64,000 bases of DNA, from assembly GCF_900302495.1 (NCBI RefSeq), contig NZ_OMKW01000003.1, positions 248,001 to 312,000 on the forward strand. The letters are read 5' to 3'. The notes under the pieces were generated by a model that was not told the DNA's origin, ran no database searches, and worked only from the letters and a program-made list of their open reading frames with translations. Shown one piece after another: positions 16,593 to 25,742 of this stretch (position 1 is the stretch's first letter; each line of letters begins with the position of its first letter). Both the position numbers and the translations under genes were made by a program. The stretch is from Pontivivens insulae. Its GTDB lineage: Bacteria > Pseudomonadota > Alphaproteobacteria > Rhodobacterales > Rhodobacteraceae.

Positions 16593-17438
16593 ATGAGCAA
16601 ACGGGATTTTGGGTGGGCCATCCCCATCATGCGTGCAGGCTATGCCGGGCGTGGCGTCGTCTACACAGTTGTTGCGGGCTTTGCGCTCTATGCCACCCTG
16701 CAAGGGCGGCAGGCAGAGGGCACTTCGGGCGCATTGGCGCAACTGGAAGGGACAAATTGGGGCAGCCTTGTCCTGTTCCTGATCTTTACCGGAATGATCG
16801 CCTATGCTGTCTGGAGATTGGTCGATGCAGCTTACGATCTGGAAAATTACGGCTCAGATGGGGAAGCTGTCATTGCAAGGCTCGGCATGATCACGACAGG
16901 GCTGATCCATCTAGCGATTGGTGTGCTCGCCTTTCTTTTGCTCTTCACCGATCGAGGAGGTGATGGCGCCGGCAGCTCCACAATTTCTGAGGCTGTGCGC
17001 GCCGTCTTCGCGGTCCCTGCCGGTGTCTGGATCGTGGGCTTGGGTGGGGTCGTCACCATCGGCGCCGGAATTTACTACGTTGCCAAGGCCATCCGAGAGA
17101 CATATCGCGACCACCTGCGGGCCAATCGCTTCACCGTAAACTGGAACGGGCTTCTGAAAGCGGGTGTGCTGTCGCAGGGTGTGATCGTCACGCTCATTGG
17201 GATTTTTCTGACCTATGCCGCCTACACCGCTGACGCCTCACAGGCCGGAGGTGTGGGGGATGCATTTGGTTGGGTCCGTGATCAGGCCTACGGTCAAATT
17301 CTGATGATTGCGACGTCTCTGGGGCTGTTGTGTTTCGGACTGTTTTGTTTCGTCAACGCGCGCCATCGGATTGTCCCTGCCGCCGCTGGCGATGACATTG
17401 AGACACTGGCCCAACGGTTGCGCGCGAAGGCGCGCTGA
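16593..17438 (+). CDS. DUF1206 membrane protein
   Basis: A 281-aa integral membrane protein with six predicted helices arranged as three repeated pairs, the DUF1206 architecture. Each repeat opens with a G-Y/L-x-A/x-R-G-like segment, for example MRAGYAGRGVVYTVVAGFAL, LGMITTGLIHLAIGVLAF and LKAGVLSQGVIVTLIGIFL. Function is unknown. The start follows GAGGGAGATGATTT. It lies between the acyl-CoA dehydrogenase and the HSD10-like gene with short gaps on each side. Confidence 0.85.
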   Translation: MSKRDFGWAIPIMRAGYAGRGVVYTVVAGFALYATLQGRQAEGTSGALAQLEGTNWGSLVLFLIFTGMIAYAVWRLVDAAYDLENYGSDGEAVIARLGMITTGLIHLAIGVLAFLLLFTDRGGDGAGSSTISEAVRAVFAVPAGVWIVGLGGVVTIGAGIYYVAKAIRETYRDHLRANRFTVNWNGLLKAGVLSQGVIVTLIGIFLTYAAYTADASQAGGVGDAFGWVRDQAYGQILMIATSLGLLCFGLFCFVNARHRIVPAAAGDDIETLAQRLRAKAR

Positions 17439-17505
17439 ACAAGCGTTCATTTATTGACATGGACGGTGCGGGCGCGCACTCTTTCCGGCAAATGGGGAGA
17501 GTGCC

Positions 17506-18276
17506 ATGGAACTGAATTCGAATATCGCCGCCGTCGTGACAGGGGGGGCCTCAGGCCTTGGAGAAGCGACGGCGCGCGCGCTGGCGGCCGAGGGTGTACG
17601 CATCGCGATCCTTGACCGGGACGCCGAGCGTGGAGAAACCGTTGCGTCGGAGATTGGCGGCACGTTCTGCGCGGTCGATGTGGCCGATCCTGCGAGCGTC
17701 GCGGAAGCTCTTGCCAAAGCGCGCGACGCGCATGGGCAGGAACGTATCACCGTGAACTGCGCGGGCATTGCATGGGCCATCAAAACCGTTGACCGCGATG
17801 GCAATGCCCATGACCCGGCTGCCTTTGCCAAGACCGTGACCGTCAATCTGATCGGCACGTTCAATGTGGCCAGCCAGTCCGCCGCGGGCATGGCGGCGGC
17901 CGAACCGCTCAACGCAGATGGCGAGCGGGGCTTGATCGTGAACACGGCTTCCGTCGCAGCCTTTGACGGGCAGATCGGACAAATTGCCTATTCCGCCTCG
18001 AAAGGTGGTGTGGTCGGCATGACCCTTCCCATGGCACGAGATATGGCACGCTCGGGCGTACGGGTGAATGCAATTGCGCCCGGGTTGTTTCTGACACCTA
18101 TGTTGCAAAGCCTGCCGGAAGAGGCGCAAGCCTCGCTCGGTGCGCAGGTCCCGTTCCCCTCTCGTCTGGGGGATCCGGCTGAATATGCAAAGCTTGTGCG
18201 CCATATGGCTGAGAATGCCATGCTGAACGGGGAAGTGGTGCGGCTAGATGGCGCGATCCGCATGGCGCCGAAATAG
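17506..18276 (+). CDS. SDR, 3-hydroxyacyl-CoA dehydrogenase (HSD10) type
   Basis: A 256-aa SDR with TGGASGLGEATARAL (residues about 12-26), NCAG, SVAAFDGQIGQIAYSASKGGV with the catalytic Tyr/Lys, and VNAIAPGLFLTPM. The Gly/Ala pattern and FDGQIGQ are typical of the HSD10/HADH2 group, which oxidises short-chain 3-hydroxyacyl-CoA with NAD+. With the thiolase and acyl-CoA dehydrogenase nearby this gives three of the four beta-oxidation steps. The start follows GGGGAGAGTGCC. A strong terminator follows the stop. Confidence 0.85.
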   Translation: MELNSNIAAVVTGGASGLGEATARALAAEGVRIAILDRDAERGETVASEIGGTFCAVDVADPASVAEALAKARDAHGQERITVNCAGIAWAIKTVDRDGNAHDPAAFAKTVTVNLIGTFNVASQSAAGMAAAEPLNADGERGLIVNTASVAAFDGQIGQIAYSASKGGVVGMTLPMARDMARSGVRVNAIAPGLFLTPMLQSLPEEAQASLGAQVPFPSRLGDPAEYAKLVRHMAENAMLNGEVVRLDGAIRMAPK

Positions 18277-18284
18277 GAATGGAG

Positions 18285-18320
18285 CCGGGGGCGCCGCCCC
18301 CGGACCCCCGGGATATTTTT
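18285..18320 (+). terminator. Rho-independent terminator after the HSD10-like gene
   Basis: CCGGGGGC (18285-18292), GCC loop, GCCCCCGG (18296-18303), then ACCCCCGGGATATTTTT. The segment GGATATTT followed by CCAAGAAGAA (18322-18331) recurs on the minus strand at about 39008-39027. It also separates this gene from the convergent ThDP enzyme. Confidence 0.75.
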
Positions 18321-18335
18321 CCCAAGAAGAAATCG

Positions 18336-19931
18336 CTAGATCAGCGTGTCGTACCCGCGCCGGGGGATCACAATCTCCAACAGAACTGGTCCTGTCGCGG
18401 CGAGCGCTTCGGCAAAGGCCGTCTGAAGGCTATCGGCATCCGTGGCCTTGAGAGATGTCAGCCCCAAAGCCGTGCCGAGCGCAGCGTAGTCGGTCGCGCC
18501 GAAATCAACGCCGGTGTTCTGTTTGCCGTCGCGCCGTTGCTTCAGCTCGATCAATGAGAGCGAGCTGTCATTGAGGACGGTGCAGATCACGGGCGCCGCC
18601 GTGTCGCGCAGGGTTGCGAGCTCCCCCATTATCATGTCGAGACAACCGTCGCCCATCACCGCCATTGTCCGTTCACCGCTCGCAATCGCATGGCCTGTTG
18701 CCAGCGGCAGGGCACAGCCCATGGTGCAAAGACCTGTCGACTGGATCAGCCGATGTGGCAGGGTGGAGGTCCAAAGCTGGCTCATCAGAATGCGATGGGC
18801 CCCGCTGTCGATGCTGACCATCAGTTCTGCGGGACGCGCCTCGTTCAGCACATGCAGCGCGTTGGATGGGCCCCAATCCTGGGTTGGCGCGAAAGCGTCT
18901 TTCAGGGCCGCCCGCGCCGCCTCGATGCGCCCGCCCCACTCCGACGCGGGGGCACTGTCGGCGAATAATGCCGACAGCCCCAATCCGGGATCGCAGACCC
19001 AGCTTTGCGACACTTCGTGCATGGCCTGACGGTTGGGCGCGAGCGTGAATTCGATGGCGTTGGCCGGATCCCAGGGATCCTGCCAGCCGGGGCGCATCTC
19101 AATGGGATCATAGCCCGCGCAGATGACGAAATCCGCCTCCGAGAGCAGGGGCGTGACAATCTTGTCCGCCTTCGGGCTAAGCCCGTGCCCGCCGAGGGAC
19201 AGCGGCCCCATCTCATCAATCACCCCTTTGGCTTTGTAGGTCGTGACCACCGGAATGCTATGTTTGGCCGAGAGGTCGCGGAGGACCTCAACGCCCGTGG
19301 TCGACTCCAGCACATCAAGCCCGGCGACGATCAGGGGACGTTTGGCCGACGCCAGCCGTTCGCGTGCCTGGTCCAGGCCCGCCGGGGCCACCGGCGCAAG
19401 CGCCGCGATGCGATCGGCGCGGGCGGGTTTGTGCTCGGCGGTTGCAACCCCGATGGGCAGATCGATGTGCACGGGACCGGGTTGCGGATCGCAGGCAAGG
19501 CGAACGGCCTTATCTACCATCACATCACATCCATTGCGCCGCGCCTCGAACGTCCGCTTCACCAAGGGGGCCAGAACCGCGCGATGGTCAAAAATCTGAT
19601 GGGTGTAGCGCAGGGTCGTCGTCTCATCATAGGCACCGGTCAGCACGATCAGCGGTACGCGGTCCTGCTCTGCGTTCGCGACGACATTGACGGTATTGGC
19701 CATGCCCGGCCCCACTGTCGTAACCAACACGCCCGGCGCACCGGTCGCATGCCACGCCCCTTCGGCCATGAAACCCGCCGCATTTTCGTGACGGGCAAGA
19801 ACGAATTCGATCCCGCGCCGCGACAGGGCGTCGATCAGGTGAAGCACTTCGCCACCGGGCACGCCGAACGCATGACGTACACCGGCCTCAAAGAGCCGGT
19901 CGGCAATGATATCGGCTGAGGTCTGGGTCAT
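18336..19931 (-). CDS. ThDP-dependent enzyme (acetolactate synthase/decarboxylase family)
   Basis: A 531-aa enzyme with the three-domain layout of the acetolactate synthase/benzoylformate decarboxylase family: N-terminal PYR domain (FGVPGGEVLHLIDAL, catalytic Glu in ARHENAAGFMAEG), a central domain, and a C-terminal PP domain with the ThDP/Mg motif beginning GDGCLDMIMGEL and ending NDSSLSLI. The second motif residue is Asp where NN is more usual. The substrate is unknown; decarboxylation of a 2-keto acid is the likely chemistry. It is a single gene convergent with the HSD10-like gene. Confidence 0.83.
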   Translation of the reverse strand: MTQTSADIIADRLFEAGVRHAFGVPGGEVLHLIDALSRRGIEFVLARHENAAGFMAEGAWHATGAPGVLVTTVGPGMANTVNVVANAEQDRVPLIVLTGAYDETTTLRYTHQIFDHRAVLAPLVKRTFEARRNGCDVMVDKAVRLACDPQPGPVHIDLPIGVATAEHKPARADRIAALAPVAPAGLDQARERLASAKRPLIVAGLDVLESTTGVEVLRDLSAKHSIPVVTTYKAKGVIDEMGPLSLGGHGLSPKADKIVTPLLSEADFVICAGYDPIEMRPGWQDPWDPANAIEFTLAPNRQAMHEVSQSWVCDPGLGLSALFADSAPASEWGGRIEAARAALKDAFAPTQDWGPSNALHVLNEARPAELMVSIDSGAHRILMSQLWTSTLPHRLIQSTGLCTMGCALPLATGHAIASGERTMAVMGDGCLDMIMGELATLRDTAAPVICTVLNDSSLSLIELKQRRDGKQNTGVDFGATDYAALGTALGLTSLKATDADSLQTAFAEALAATGPVLLEIVIPRRGYDTLI

Positions 19932-20020
19932 GGCGCGCTCCGCATCGTTGTTCGGCGCGATCCTGCGCGAATGACGCCCGGTGTCAATTCATCTGCCCCT
20001 CCGCTGACGCAGAGGTGATG

Positions 20021-20305
20021 CTATCCGCACCATACCCGTGTGATGGTGCCATCTGCGTCGAGATCGAAATTCACACGATCGGGCCGATAGTCCATCGTGA
20101 CAGCCGATCCCGGCGGGATGATCCGCATCGGCGCGGGGAACGTTGCGCGGGCAAAGATTTCCTCATTCTGACCGATGAAAGCGGCGTAGCTACCGGGATC
20201 GCACTGCCCGGCTTGGGGTATCGGCGGCAAGTCCGGTACCGGCGCCGTCTCGGCACAGGCCGCACAGGACAGCGCCAATGTCAGGCTTATCAGAGACTTA
20301 TACAT
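20021..20305 (-). CDS. I78-family peptidase inhibitor-like protein
   Basis: A 94-aa exported protein. After an N-terminal hydrophobic segment ending near ALSCAACAE (perhaps lipid-modified on Cys) comes the I78 pattern: CDPGSYAAFIGQ, then MRIIPPGSAVTMDYRPDRVNFDLDADGTITRVWCG. The PG, TMDYRPDR and C-terminal CG are family hallmarks. These proteins resemble potato inhibitor I and may block serine proteases in the periplasm. It lies 9 bp downstream of the YbjN-like gene. Confidence 0.8.
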   Translation of the reverse strand: MYKSLISLTLALSCAACAETAPVPDLPPIPQAGQCDPGSYAAFIGQNEEIFARATFPAPMRIIPPGSAVTMDYRPDRVNFDLDADGTITRVWCG

Positions 20306-20314
20306 GCCGCCCCC

Positions 20315-20794
20315 TTACTTGCTGGGCGCTGAGCCGCCCCATCCGATATCCTCGGTAAACCCCTCCATCACATTGAGCCAGAGGTCATGGGCGGCAATGA
20401 AATTGTCGAGTGTCAGGCCATATTGCAGATAGACCGGCATCTCGAGAATGACGTCATCCTCGACCGTGCGAATGCGCCCCCAAACCCAGTCGGAGTGCCA
20501 GTTCATGATCTCTCGCGTTGAGAAAGAGCCGTCGGTGTCAAAGCGGGCGCTGTATTGCATCGACAGGCAGTCGGCGTTGTCGATGCAGTCGTAAAAGCCA
20601 ACCTCATAATTCCAGCCCCGCGCTGTCGCGGCGATATAGTTGTTGCCCTGGCTGTCGGTGCGGATGCGAACATTGCTGGCGTGATCGGACATGATCTGGC
20701 GGATCCGCTCGATGCTCGATCCATCGACAATGGTCTGTGCGAAGGCGGCGCCGGGCAAGGACAGCAACGCGATGAGGGCAAGACGGATCAGCAT
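20315..20794 (-). CDS. YbjN-domain exported protein
   Basis: A 159-aa protein with a clear signal peptide (MLIRLALIALLSLPGAAFAQ) and a YbjN-like body: IRIRTDSQGNNYIAATARG, VGFYDCIDNADCLSMQYSARF with two cysteines, and LDNFIAAHDLW. The fold resembles type III secretion chaperone-like domains; the function is unknown. ATG 20794 follows AGGAGA, so the 35 extra upstream codons of the open frame, which overlap a terminator, are rejected. It probably forms an operon with the I78-like gene. Confidence 0.8.
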   Translation of the reverse strand: MLIRLALIALLSLPGAAFAQTIVDGSSIERIRQIMSDHASNVRIRTDSQGNNYIAATARGWNYEVGFYDCIDNADCLSMQYSARFDTDGSFSTREIMNWHSDWVWGRIRTVEDDVILEMPVYLQYGLTLDNFIAAHDLWLNVMEGFTEDIGWGGSAPSK

Positions 20795-20815
20795 GGGGGT
20801 CTCCTGATACGGATC

Positions 20816-20845
20816 AAAAAAAGGGGGCGCCGGTGGCACCCCCTT
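20816..20845 (-). terminator. Rho-independent terminator of acs
   Basis: On the minus strand: AAGGGGGTGCC, ACC loop, GGCGCCCCCTT, then a run of T (20822 down to 20816). The one imperfect pair is G-U in minus-strand RNA but C-A in plus-strand RNA, so the hairpin favours leftward transcripts, those from acs. Confidence 0.8.
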
Positions 20846-20879
20846 ACTGTTTCCGAAACGATGGTGGGCAATCAAGCCC

Positions 20880-22817
20880 TTAGCCACCGCGATTTGCAAT
20901 CAGATCATCGACCACGGACGGATCGGCAAGCGTGGATGTGTCGCCTAATGAGCCGTAATCATCCTCGGCAATCTTGCGCAGGATGCGGCGCATGATCTTG
21001 CCAGAGCGGGTCTTAGGCAGGCCGGGCGCCCATTGGATCACATCGGGCTTGGCGATCGGTCCAATCTCCTTCCGGACGTGGTTCGAGAGCTCGGTGCGCA
21101 GCTCTTCGGTCGCCTCCTGCCCTTCCATCAGCGTGACATAGCAGTAGATGCCCTGCCCCTTGATCTCATGCGGGAAGCCGACCACGGCGGACTCAGACAC
21201 GGCCGGATGGGCGACGAGCGCGCTTTCCACTTCTGCCGTGCCCATACGGTGGCCAGAGACGTTGATCACGTCATCCACACGGCCCGTGATCCAATAGTAG
21301 CCATCTTCATCACGGCGGCAGCCATCACCGGTGAAGTAATAACCCTTATAGTCCGAAAAATAGGTCTTCACGAAACGCTCGTGATCCCCCCAGACGGTGC
21401 GCATCTGTGCGGGCCAGCTGTCGGCCATGACGAGCACGCCTTCGGCGGCCATCTCGGTCTGGACCTCGGCCGATTGCGGATCGAGCACCAGCGGTTGCAC
21501 GCCGAAGAAAGGTTTGGTGGCAGACCCGGGTTTGGTCGGGATCGCACCGGGCAGTGGCGTGATCAGATGCCCACCGGTTTCCGTCTGCCACCATGTGTCG
21601 ACGATGGGGCAGCGCCCCTTGCCGACAACATCGTTATACCAGTTCCACGCCTCGGGATTGATGGGCTCACCAACCGTGCCCAGGATGCGCAGGGAGGATA
21701 GATCGTACGGTTTTACGAAATCATCGCCCTTGCCCATCAGCGCGCGGATCGCGGTGGGAGCGGTATAAAACTGTGCGACCTTGTGCTTCTCGCAAACGGC
21801 CCAGAAGCGGCCCGCGTCGGGATAGGTCGGCACGCCTTCAAACATCACGGTCGTCGCGCCGTTGGCGAGCGGTCCGTAGACGATATAGCTGTGACCCGTG
21901 ACCCAGCCGACGTCAGCGGTACACCAGAACACCTCCCCATCCTTGTAGTCGAAGGTGAATTTATGGGTCATGGAGGCGTAGAGCAGATAGCCGCCCGTCG
22001 TGTGCACGACGCCCTTTGGCATGCCGGTAGATCCGGATGTATAGAGGATGAAGAGCGGGTCTTCGGCGTTCATCACCTCAGGCTCGCAGGAATTCGCGAC
22101 GCCGTCCTCAGCTTCATGCAGCCAGACATCGCGGCCCGCCTGAAACGGTACGTCGCCCCCTGTGCGCTTGACCATCAGCACCTTTGTGTCGGTCCCCGCC
22201 TTGTTCAGCGCGGTGTCCACATTGGTCTTGAGTGGTGTGTTGCGCCCGCCCCGCGGGGCCTCATCCGCGGTAATCACAACCTTCGCCTGGCTGCCCTGGA
22301 TCCGGTCAGACAGCGCATCTGGTGAGAAACCTGCAAACACGATGGAATGGATTGCGCCGATCCGCGCACAGGCCAGCATCGCGTAAGCCGCCTGCGGGAT
22401 CATCGGCATGTAGAGCACGACGCGGTCGCCTTTGCTCACACCCATATCTTTCAACACATTGGCCATCTTGCAGACATGCGCGTGCAGCTGCTGATAGGTG
22501 ATGTGCTGGGCTTCATCATCGGGGCTGTCAGGCTCCCATATGATCGCGGTTTGCGTCCCACGCTCGGCCAAATGGCGGTCGATACAGTTGGCGGAGACGT
22601 TCAGCTCACCATCTTCAAACCATTTGATCGACACATCGGGATATTCGAACGTCGTATTCTTGATTTTGGTCGGAGCGGTGATCCAGTCGAGCCGGTGGGC
22701 CTGCTCGCCCCAGAACGCCTCAGGGTTTTCGACGGATGCGCGATACATCTCGTCATAGGTCGCGGCATCGATATGGGCGTTGGAAGCGAAATCGTCACTT
22801 GGGGGGTAAAGGCTCAT
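20880..22817 (-). CDS. acs: Acetyl-CoA synthetase (AMP-forming)
   Basis: A 645-aa ligase that converts acetate, ATP and CoA to acetyl-CoA, the usual route at low acetate. It has the P-loop-like [20 protein letters not shown], the [10 protein letters not shown] motif, [21 protein letters not shown] and the C-terminal [13 protein letters not shown] containing the regulatory/acetylatable lysine. Length agrees with Acs (about 650). It lies downstream of the liv-type transporter on the same strand, and a sensor kinase plus ScfR regulator are close by, which fits acetate metabolism. Propionate use is possible. Confidence 0.93.
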   Translation of the reverse strand: MSLYPPSDDFASNAHIDAATYDEMYRASVENPEAFWGEQAHRLDWITAPTKIKNTTFEYPDVSIKWFEDGELNVSANCIDRHLAERGTQTAIIWEPDSPDDEAQHITYQQLHAHVCKMANVLKDMGVSKGDRVVLYMPMIPQAAYAMLACARIGAIHSIVFAGFSPDALSDRIQGSQAKVVITADEAPRGGRNTPLKTNVDTALNKAGTDTKVLMVKRTGGDVPFQAGRDVWLHEAEDGVANSCEPEVMNAEDPLFILYTSGSTGMPKGVVHTTGGYLLYASMTHKFTFDYKDGEVFWCTADVGWVTGHSYIVYGPLANGATTVMFEGVPTYPDAGRFWAVCEKHKVAQFYTAPTAIRALMGKGDDFVKPYDLSSLRILGTVGEPINPEAWNWYNDVVGKGRCPIVDTWWQTETGGHLITPLPGAIPTKPGSATKPFFGVQPLVLDPQSAEVQTEMAAEGVLVMADSWPAQMRTVWGDHERFVKTYFSDYKGYYFTGDGCRRDEDGYYWITGRVDDVINVSGHRMGTAEVESALVAHPAVSESAVVGFPHEIKGQGIYCYVTLMEGQEATEELRTELSNHVRKEIGPIAKPDVIQWAPGLPKTRSGKIMRRILRKIAEDDYGSLGDTSTLADPSVVDDLIANRGG

Positions 22818-22848
22818 GGGAGTCCTCCGGTCGTCTTGTGCGGGCCAT

Positions 22849-22869
22849 GTCCCGGACAGGATCCGGGAC
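22849..22869. repeat. Inverted repeat A between livF and acs
   Basis: Perfect arms GTCCCGGA and TCCGGGAC around the 5-nt loop CAGGA. A sister element lies at 22903-22923. Both have the look of REP-type palindromes, which often trim or stabilise mRNA ends. Confidence 0.6.
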
Positions 22870-22902
22870 CGCGTTGTCGCGGGGCCGTCTTAGGGTGTGG
22901 CG

Positions 22903-22923
22903 GCCCCGGATCATGTCCGGGGC
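22903..22923. repeat. Inverted repeat B between livF and acs
   Basis: Perfect arms GCCCCGGA and TCCGGGGC around the 5-nt loop TCATG, 12 bp from the livF stop. The CCCGGA/TCCGGG core is shared with element A. Confidence 0.6.
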
Positions 22924-22935
22924 GTCGCATCTGGA

Positions 22936-23685
22936 TCAGATGGCGAGATATTCCTCGCGCATTGCCTTGTTGTCGAGCAGATGTTGGGCCGTGTCATCAT
23001 AGACAACCTTGCCGGTATCGAGAATAACCGCCCGATCCGCCAGCTTGAGCGCCGCAACAGCATTCTGTTCAACGATCACCGTGGTGATCCCAAGCGACCT
23101 GATCTCACGCAATGTGCGCTCGATCTCGTGCACGATGACAGGTGCAAGGCCCTCATAGGGCTCATCAAGCAGCAAGAGCTTGATGTCGCGGGCAAGGGCG
23201 CGGCCGATGGCGAGCATTTGCTGCTCACCACCGGACAGGGTCACCCCCTCCTGCTTGCGCCGCTCACCCAGACGGGGGAACAACTCGTAAATCCGCTGAA
23301 TAGACCAGCCATGCGGTGGGGCGATCTGGGCCAGTTGCAGATTCTCCTCAACCGTCAGGCCCGGAATGATCCGCCGATCTTCGGGCACCAGAGCCACGCC
23401 CGACTGCGCGGCACCATGCGCGCTCATCTCATGCAGCGGCTTATGGTCCAGCCAGATTTCGCCATGCGTCACTTCGGGATCGCCCGCCCGCGCAATTGCG
23501 CGCAGGGTTGAGGTCTTGCCCGCACCGTTCCGGCCCAGAAGGGCGAGAATTTCCCCCTCGTGGATGTTCATGCTTACGCCCTGAACGATGTAGCTTTCCC
23601 CGTAATAGGCGTGGATATCCCAGCAGGAGAAGTAAGCCGGTTCCGACCGGCCCTCGGGTGCGCGGATGTCGCTCATCTGATTCAT
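22936..23685 (-). CDS. livF: ABC transporter ATPase, LivF type
   Basis: A 249-aa cytoplasmic ATPase of the hydrophobic/branched-chain amino acid uptake (HAAT) family. Walker A GRNGAGKTST, signature LSGGEQQMLAIGRAL, Walker B LLLLDEPYEGLAP and the switch region IVEQNAVAAL are all intact, unlike LivG beside it. Two possible starts (MNQMSDIR) differ by three codons. It is last of the transporter genes, followed by two palindromes and acs. Small carboxylates or amides rather than leucine are plausible substrates because of that neighbour. Confidence 0.88.
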   Translation of the reverse strand: MNQMSDIRAPEGRSEPAYFSCWDIHAYYGESYIVQGVSMNIHEGEILALLGRNGAGKTSTLRAIARAGDPEVTHGEIWLDHKPLHEMSAHGAAQSGVALVPEDRRIIPGLTVEENLQLAQIAPPHGWSIQRIYELFPRLGERRKQEGVTLSGGEQQMLAIGRALARDIKLLLLDEPYEGLAPVIVHEIERTLREIRSLGITTVIVEQNAVAALKLADRAVILDTGKVVYDDTAQHLLDNKAMREEYLAI

Positions 23686-23696
23686 CTCCTGTCCCC

Positions 23697-24455
23697 TTAG
23701 TCGTGTGCGTCGCCGAGATACGCTTCGCGCACCTTCGGGTTGCCCTTGATGAATTGCGGATCGTCCTCAACGATCACGTGGCCCTGGGCCAGCACGCTGA
23801 TCCGGTCCGCCAGACTGAAGACCACATGCATGTCGTGCTCGATGACCACAAAGGTGATCGGGCGGCTTTCGGCAATTTGCTTCAGCAGATCGATGGTGTT
23901 GTTCGTATCTGCGCGTGCCATGCCTGCTGTCGGCTCATCCAGCAGCAAGAGCTTGGGGTTCTGCGCCAGACACATCGCCATTTCCAGCCGCCGCTTGTCG
24001 CCGCGCGACATTGCGGACGCGTCCATGTCCTTTTTGTCGGCCATGCCCACGTCGAGCAGCATCTGCTCGGCATGCTCCCGTATCTCGGTTTCCGCCCGTA
24101 CAGCGGCAAAAGGAGACAGTTTGAATGCGCCATCCCGTTTTGCGAAGCTGGGGATCATCACGTTCTCAATGATCGTGAGGTCCGAGAAGATCTCTGGGGT
24201 CTGGAACACGCGGCTCACACCCATCTGGTTGATCTCGTAGGGCTTTCGGCCAATCAGGCTTTGCCCGTCGAACATCACGGTGCCGGTGTCGGGCGTCAGC
24301 CGCCCGACGAAGCAATTGAGCAAGGTGGATTTACCCGCGCCGTTCGGCCCGATGATGGCGTGGACGGTGTTTTCCTCGACATTGAGGTTCACATCGTCAA
24401 GCGCCTGCAGACCGCCGAAGCGCTTATTGACGCCAGTTACTTCAAGAATGCCCAT
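23697..24455 (-). CDS. livG: ABC transporter ATPase, LivG type, with unusual signature
   Basis: A 252-aa ATPase of the HAAT family with Walker A GPNGAGKSTLLN, FQTPEIFSDLTIIENV, Walker B LLLLDEPTAGMA and VIEHDMHVVF. The place of the LSGGQ signature reads AMSRGDKRRLEMA: the usual LS(Y/G)GQQR core is replaced by MSRGDKR. As the signature of one subunit closes the ATP site of the other, one of the two sites in the LivF/LivG dimer may be impaired or regulatory. It lies 11 bp upstream of livF and 6 bp downstream of livM. Confidence 0.87.
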   Translation of the reverse strand: MGILEVTGVNKRFGGLQALDDVNLNVEENTVHAIIGPNGAGKSTLLNCFVGRLTPDTGTVMFDGQSLIGRKPYEINQMGVSRVFQTPEIFSDLTIIENVMIPSFAKRDGAFKLSPFAAVRAETEIREHAEQMLLDVGMADKKDMDASAMSRGDKRRLEMAMCLAQNPKLLLLDEPTAGMARADTNNTIDLLKQIAESRPITFVVIEHDMHVVFSLADRISVLAQGHVIVEDDPQFIKGNPKVREAYLGDAHD

Positions 24456-24461
24456 CGGTTC

Positions 24462-25739
24462 TTACTCCCCCGCCTGGCGCTGAATTGCAGCGTCACGCTC
24501 TGCGTCTTTGGACTTGCGATCCCGCCGCAACACGGTGGCCAGTTTCTGGCCGCCCTGAACGAGGCCGCCCGGCAGGAAGATAACAACCGCCATGAACAGG
24601 ATGCCCAGCGTCAGGTGCCAGCCCTTGCCGACGAACGGATAGATGATCGTGACGGTCACATCGGTCATCCAGTCGGGCATCCAGGCAAACCAGCCCTCAA
24701 GGACGGATTTGTTGATCTTCGAGACAATGTTCTCGAAATACTTGATGAAGCCCGCGCCCAGAACCGGGCCGATGAGCGTGCCAGCGCCGCCAAGGATGGT
24801 CATCAGAACGACCTCACCCGATGCGGTCCAGAACATACGCTCTGCACCGACCTGTGTGTCCATCGCGACCAGAAGACCACCGGCCAGGCCAGCATACATG
24901 CCAGAGATGATGAAGGCAGCCAGCGTGTAGGGCTTGGGGCTGATGCCGGTGTAGCTCAGACGGTTCTGATTGGACTTCACCGCGCGCAGCATCATGCCGA
25001 AGGGCGAATTGAACAGGCGGATGGAGCCGTAAAACGCGATGAGCATCGCAATCGCGGCAATGTAGTAGCCCGCGTTGAAGGTGAACAGCCAACGGCCAAC
25101 CTCCAACTCGTAGCTTGCCGCCATTTCGAGGCCAAAGAGGCTCGCGCGCGGCGTCTGGCCCTCAGGCAACGGGGCGTCGAGGATACGCGGATCGAAATAC
25201 TGCAACTGCATGCCCGTTTCACCACCGGTCAGCGGCGTCAGGACGGAGTAGGCCAGCGCAAAGCTCATCATCGCAAATGCAAGCGTCAGGATCGAGAAGT
25301 AGATGCCTGAGCGGCGTAGCGAGATGAAGCCCACGATGGCCGCAAAAAGCCCTGCCACAACAATCGAGCCGATGATGGCCGGAATGACGTTCAGCGTCAG
25401 CAGCTTCATCATCCAGATGCCCGCATAAGAACCGACACCCAGGAAGGCCGCGTGTCCGAAGGACAGATAGCCAGTCAGACCAAACAGGATGTTAAAGCCG
25501 ATGGCGAAGATGCCGAAGATCACGAAACGCTGCATCAGATCGGGATAGCCCGCATTGAACTGTGCCAGGCCGGATCCCTCGGGGAACGGGTTGAGAATGA
25601 ACGGCGCGAAGGCACACATCGCCACGACCAGCAGAAAAAGCCGCAGGTCTTTCTTGCCCAGTCCCAGCGCGCCGCCAGCGGAGGCGCCCTTGGACTTCGA
25701 TTGGGTCGGCACGAAGCCGTCGGTTGCTTGATCTGTCAT
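24462..25739 (-). CDS. livM: ABC transporter permease, LivM type
   Basis: A 425-aa membrane permease of the HAAT family. After a soluble N-terminal 30 residues rich in Ser/Lys come about 9-10 hydrophobic segments. [22 protein letters not shown] and the cytoplasmic loop [38 protein letters not shown] are the typical LivM motifs. An extended loop (about residues 170-200) interrupts the core and ends with a [13 protein letters not shown] segment. It is 3 bp downstream of livH. Confidence 0.87.
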   Translation of the reverse strand: MTDQATDGFVPTQSKSKGASAGGALGLGKKDLRLFLLVVAMCAFAPFILNPFPEGSGLAQFNAGYPDLMQRFVIFGIFAIGFNILFGLTGYLSFGHAAFLGVGSYAGIWMMKLLTLNVIPAIIGSIVVAGLFAAIVGFISLRRSGIYFSILTLAFAMMSFALAYSVLTPLTGGETGMQLQYFDPRILDAPLPEGQTPRASLFGLEMAASYELEVGRWLFTFNAGYYIAAIAMLIAFYGSIRLFNSPFGMMLRAVKSNQNRLSYTGISPKPYTLAAFIISGMYAGLAGGLLVAMDTQVGAERMFWTASGEVVLMTILGGAGTLIGPVLGAGFIKYFENIVSKINKSVLEGWFAWMPDWMTDVTVTIIYPFVGKGWHLTLGILFMAVVIFLPGGLVQGGQKLATVLRRDRKSKDAERDAAIQRQAGE

Positions 25740-25742
25740 GGA

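Noticed and set aside
23496-25310. 604-codon plus-strand open frame across livF, livG and livM
   Set aside because: Antisense to three well-supported transporter genes; His/Arg/Gln-rich composition and no domain.
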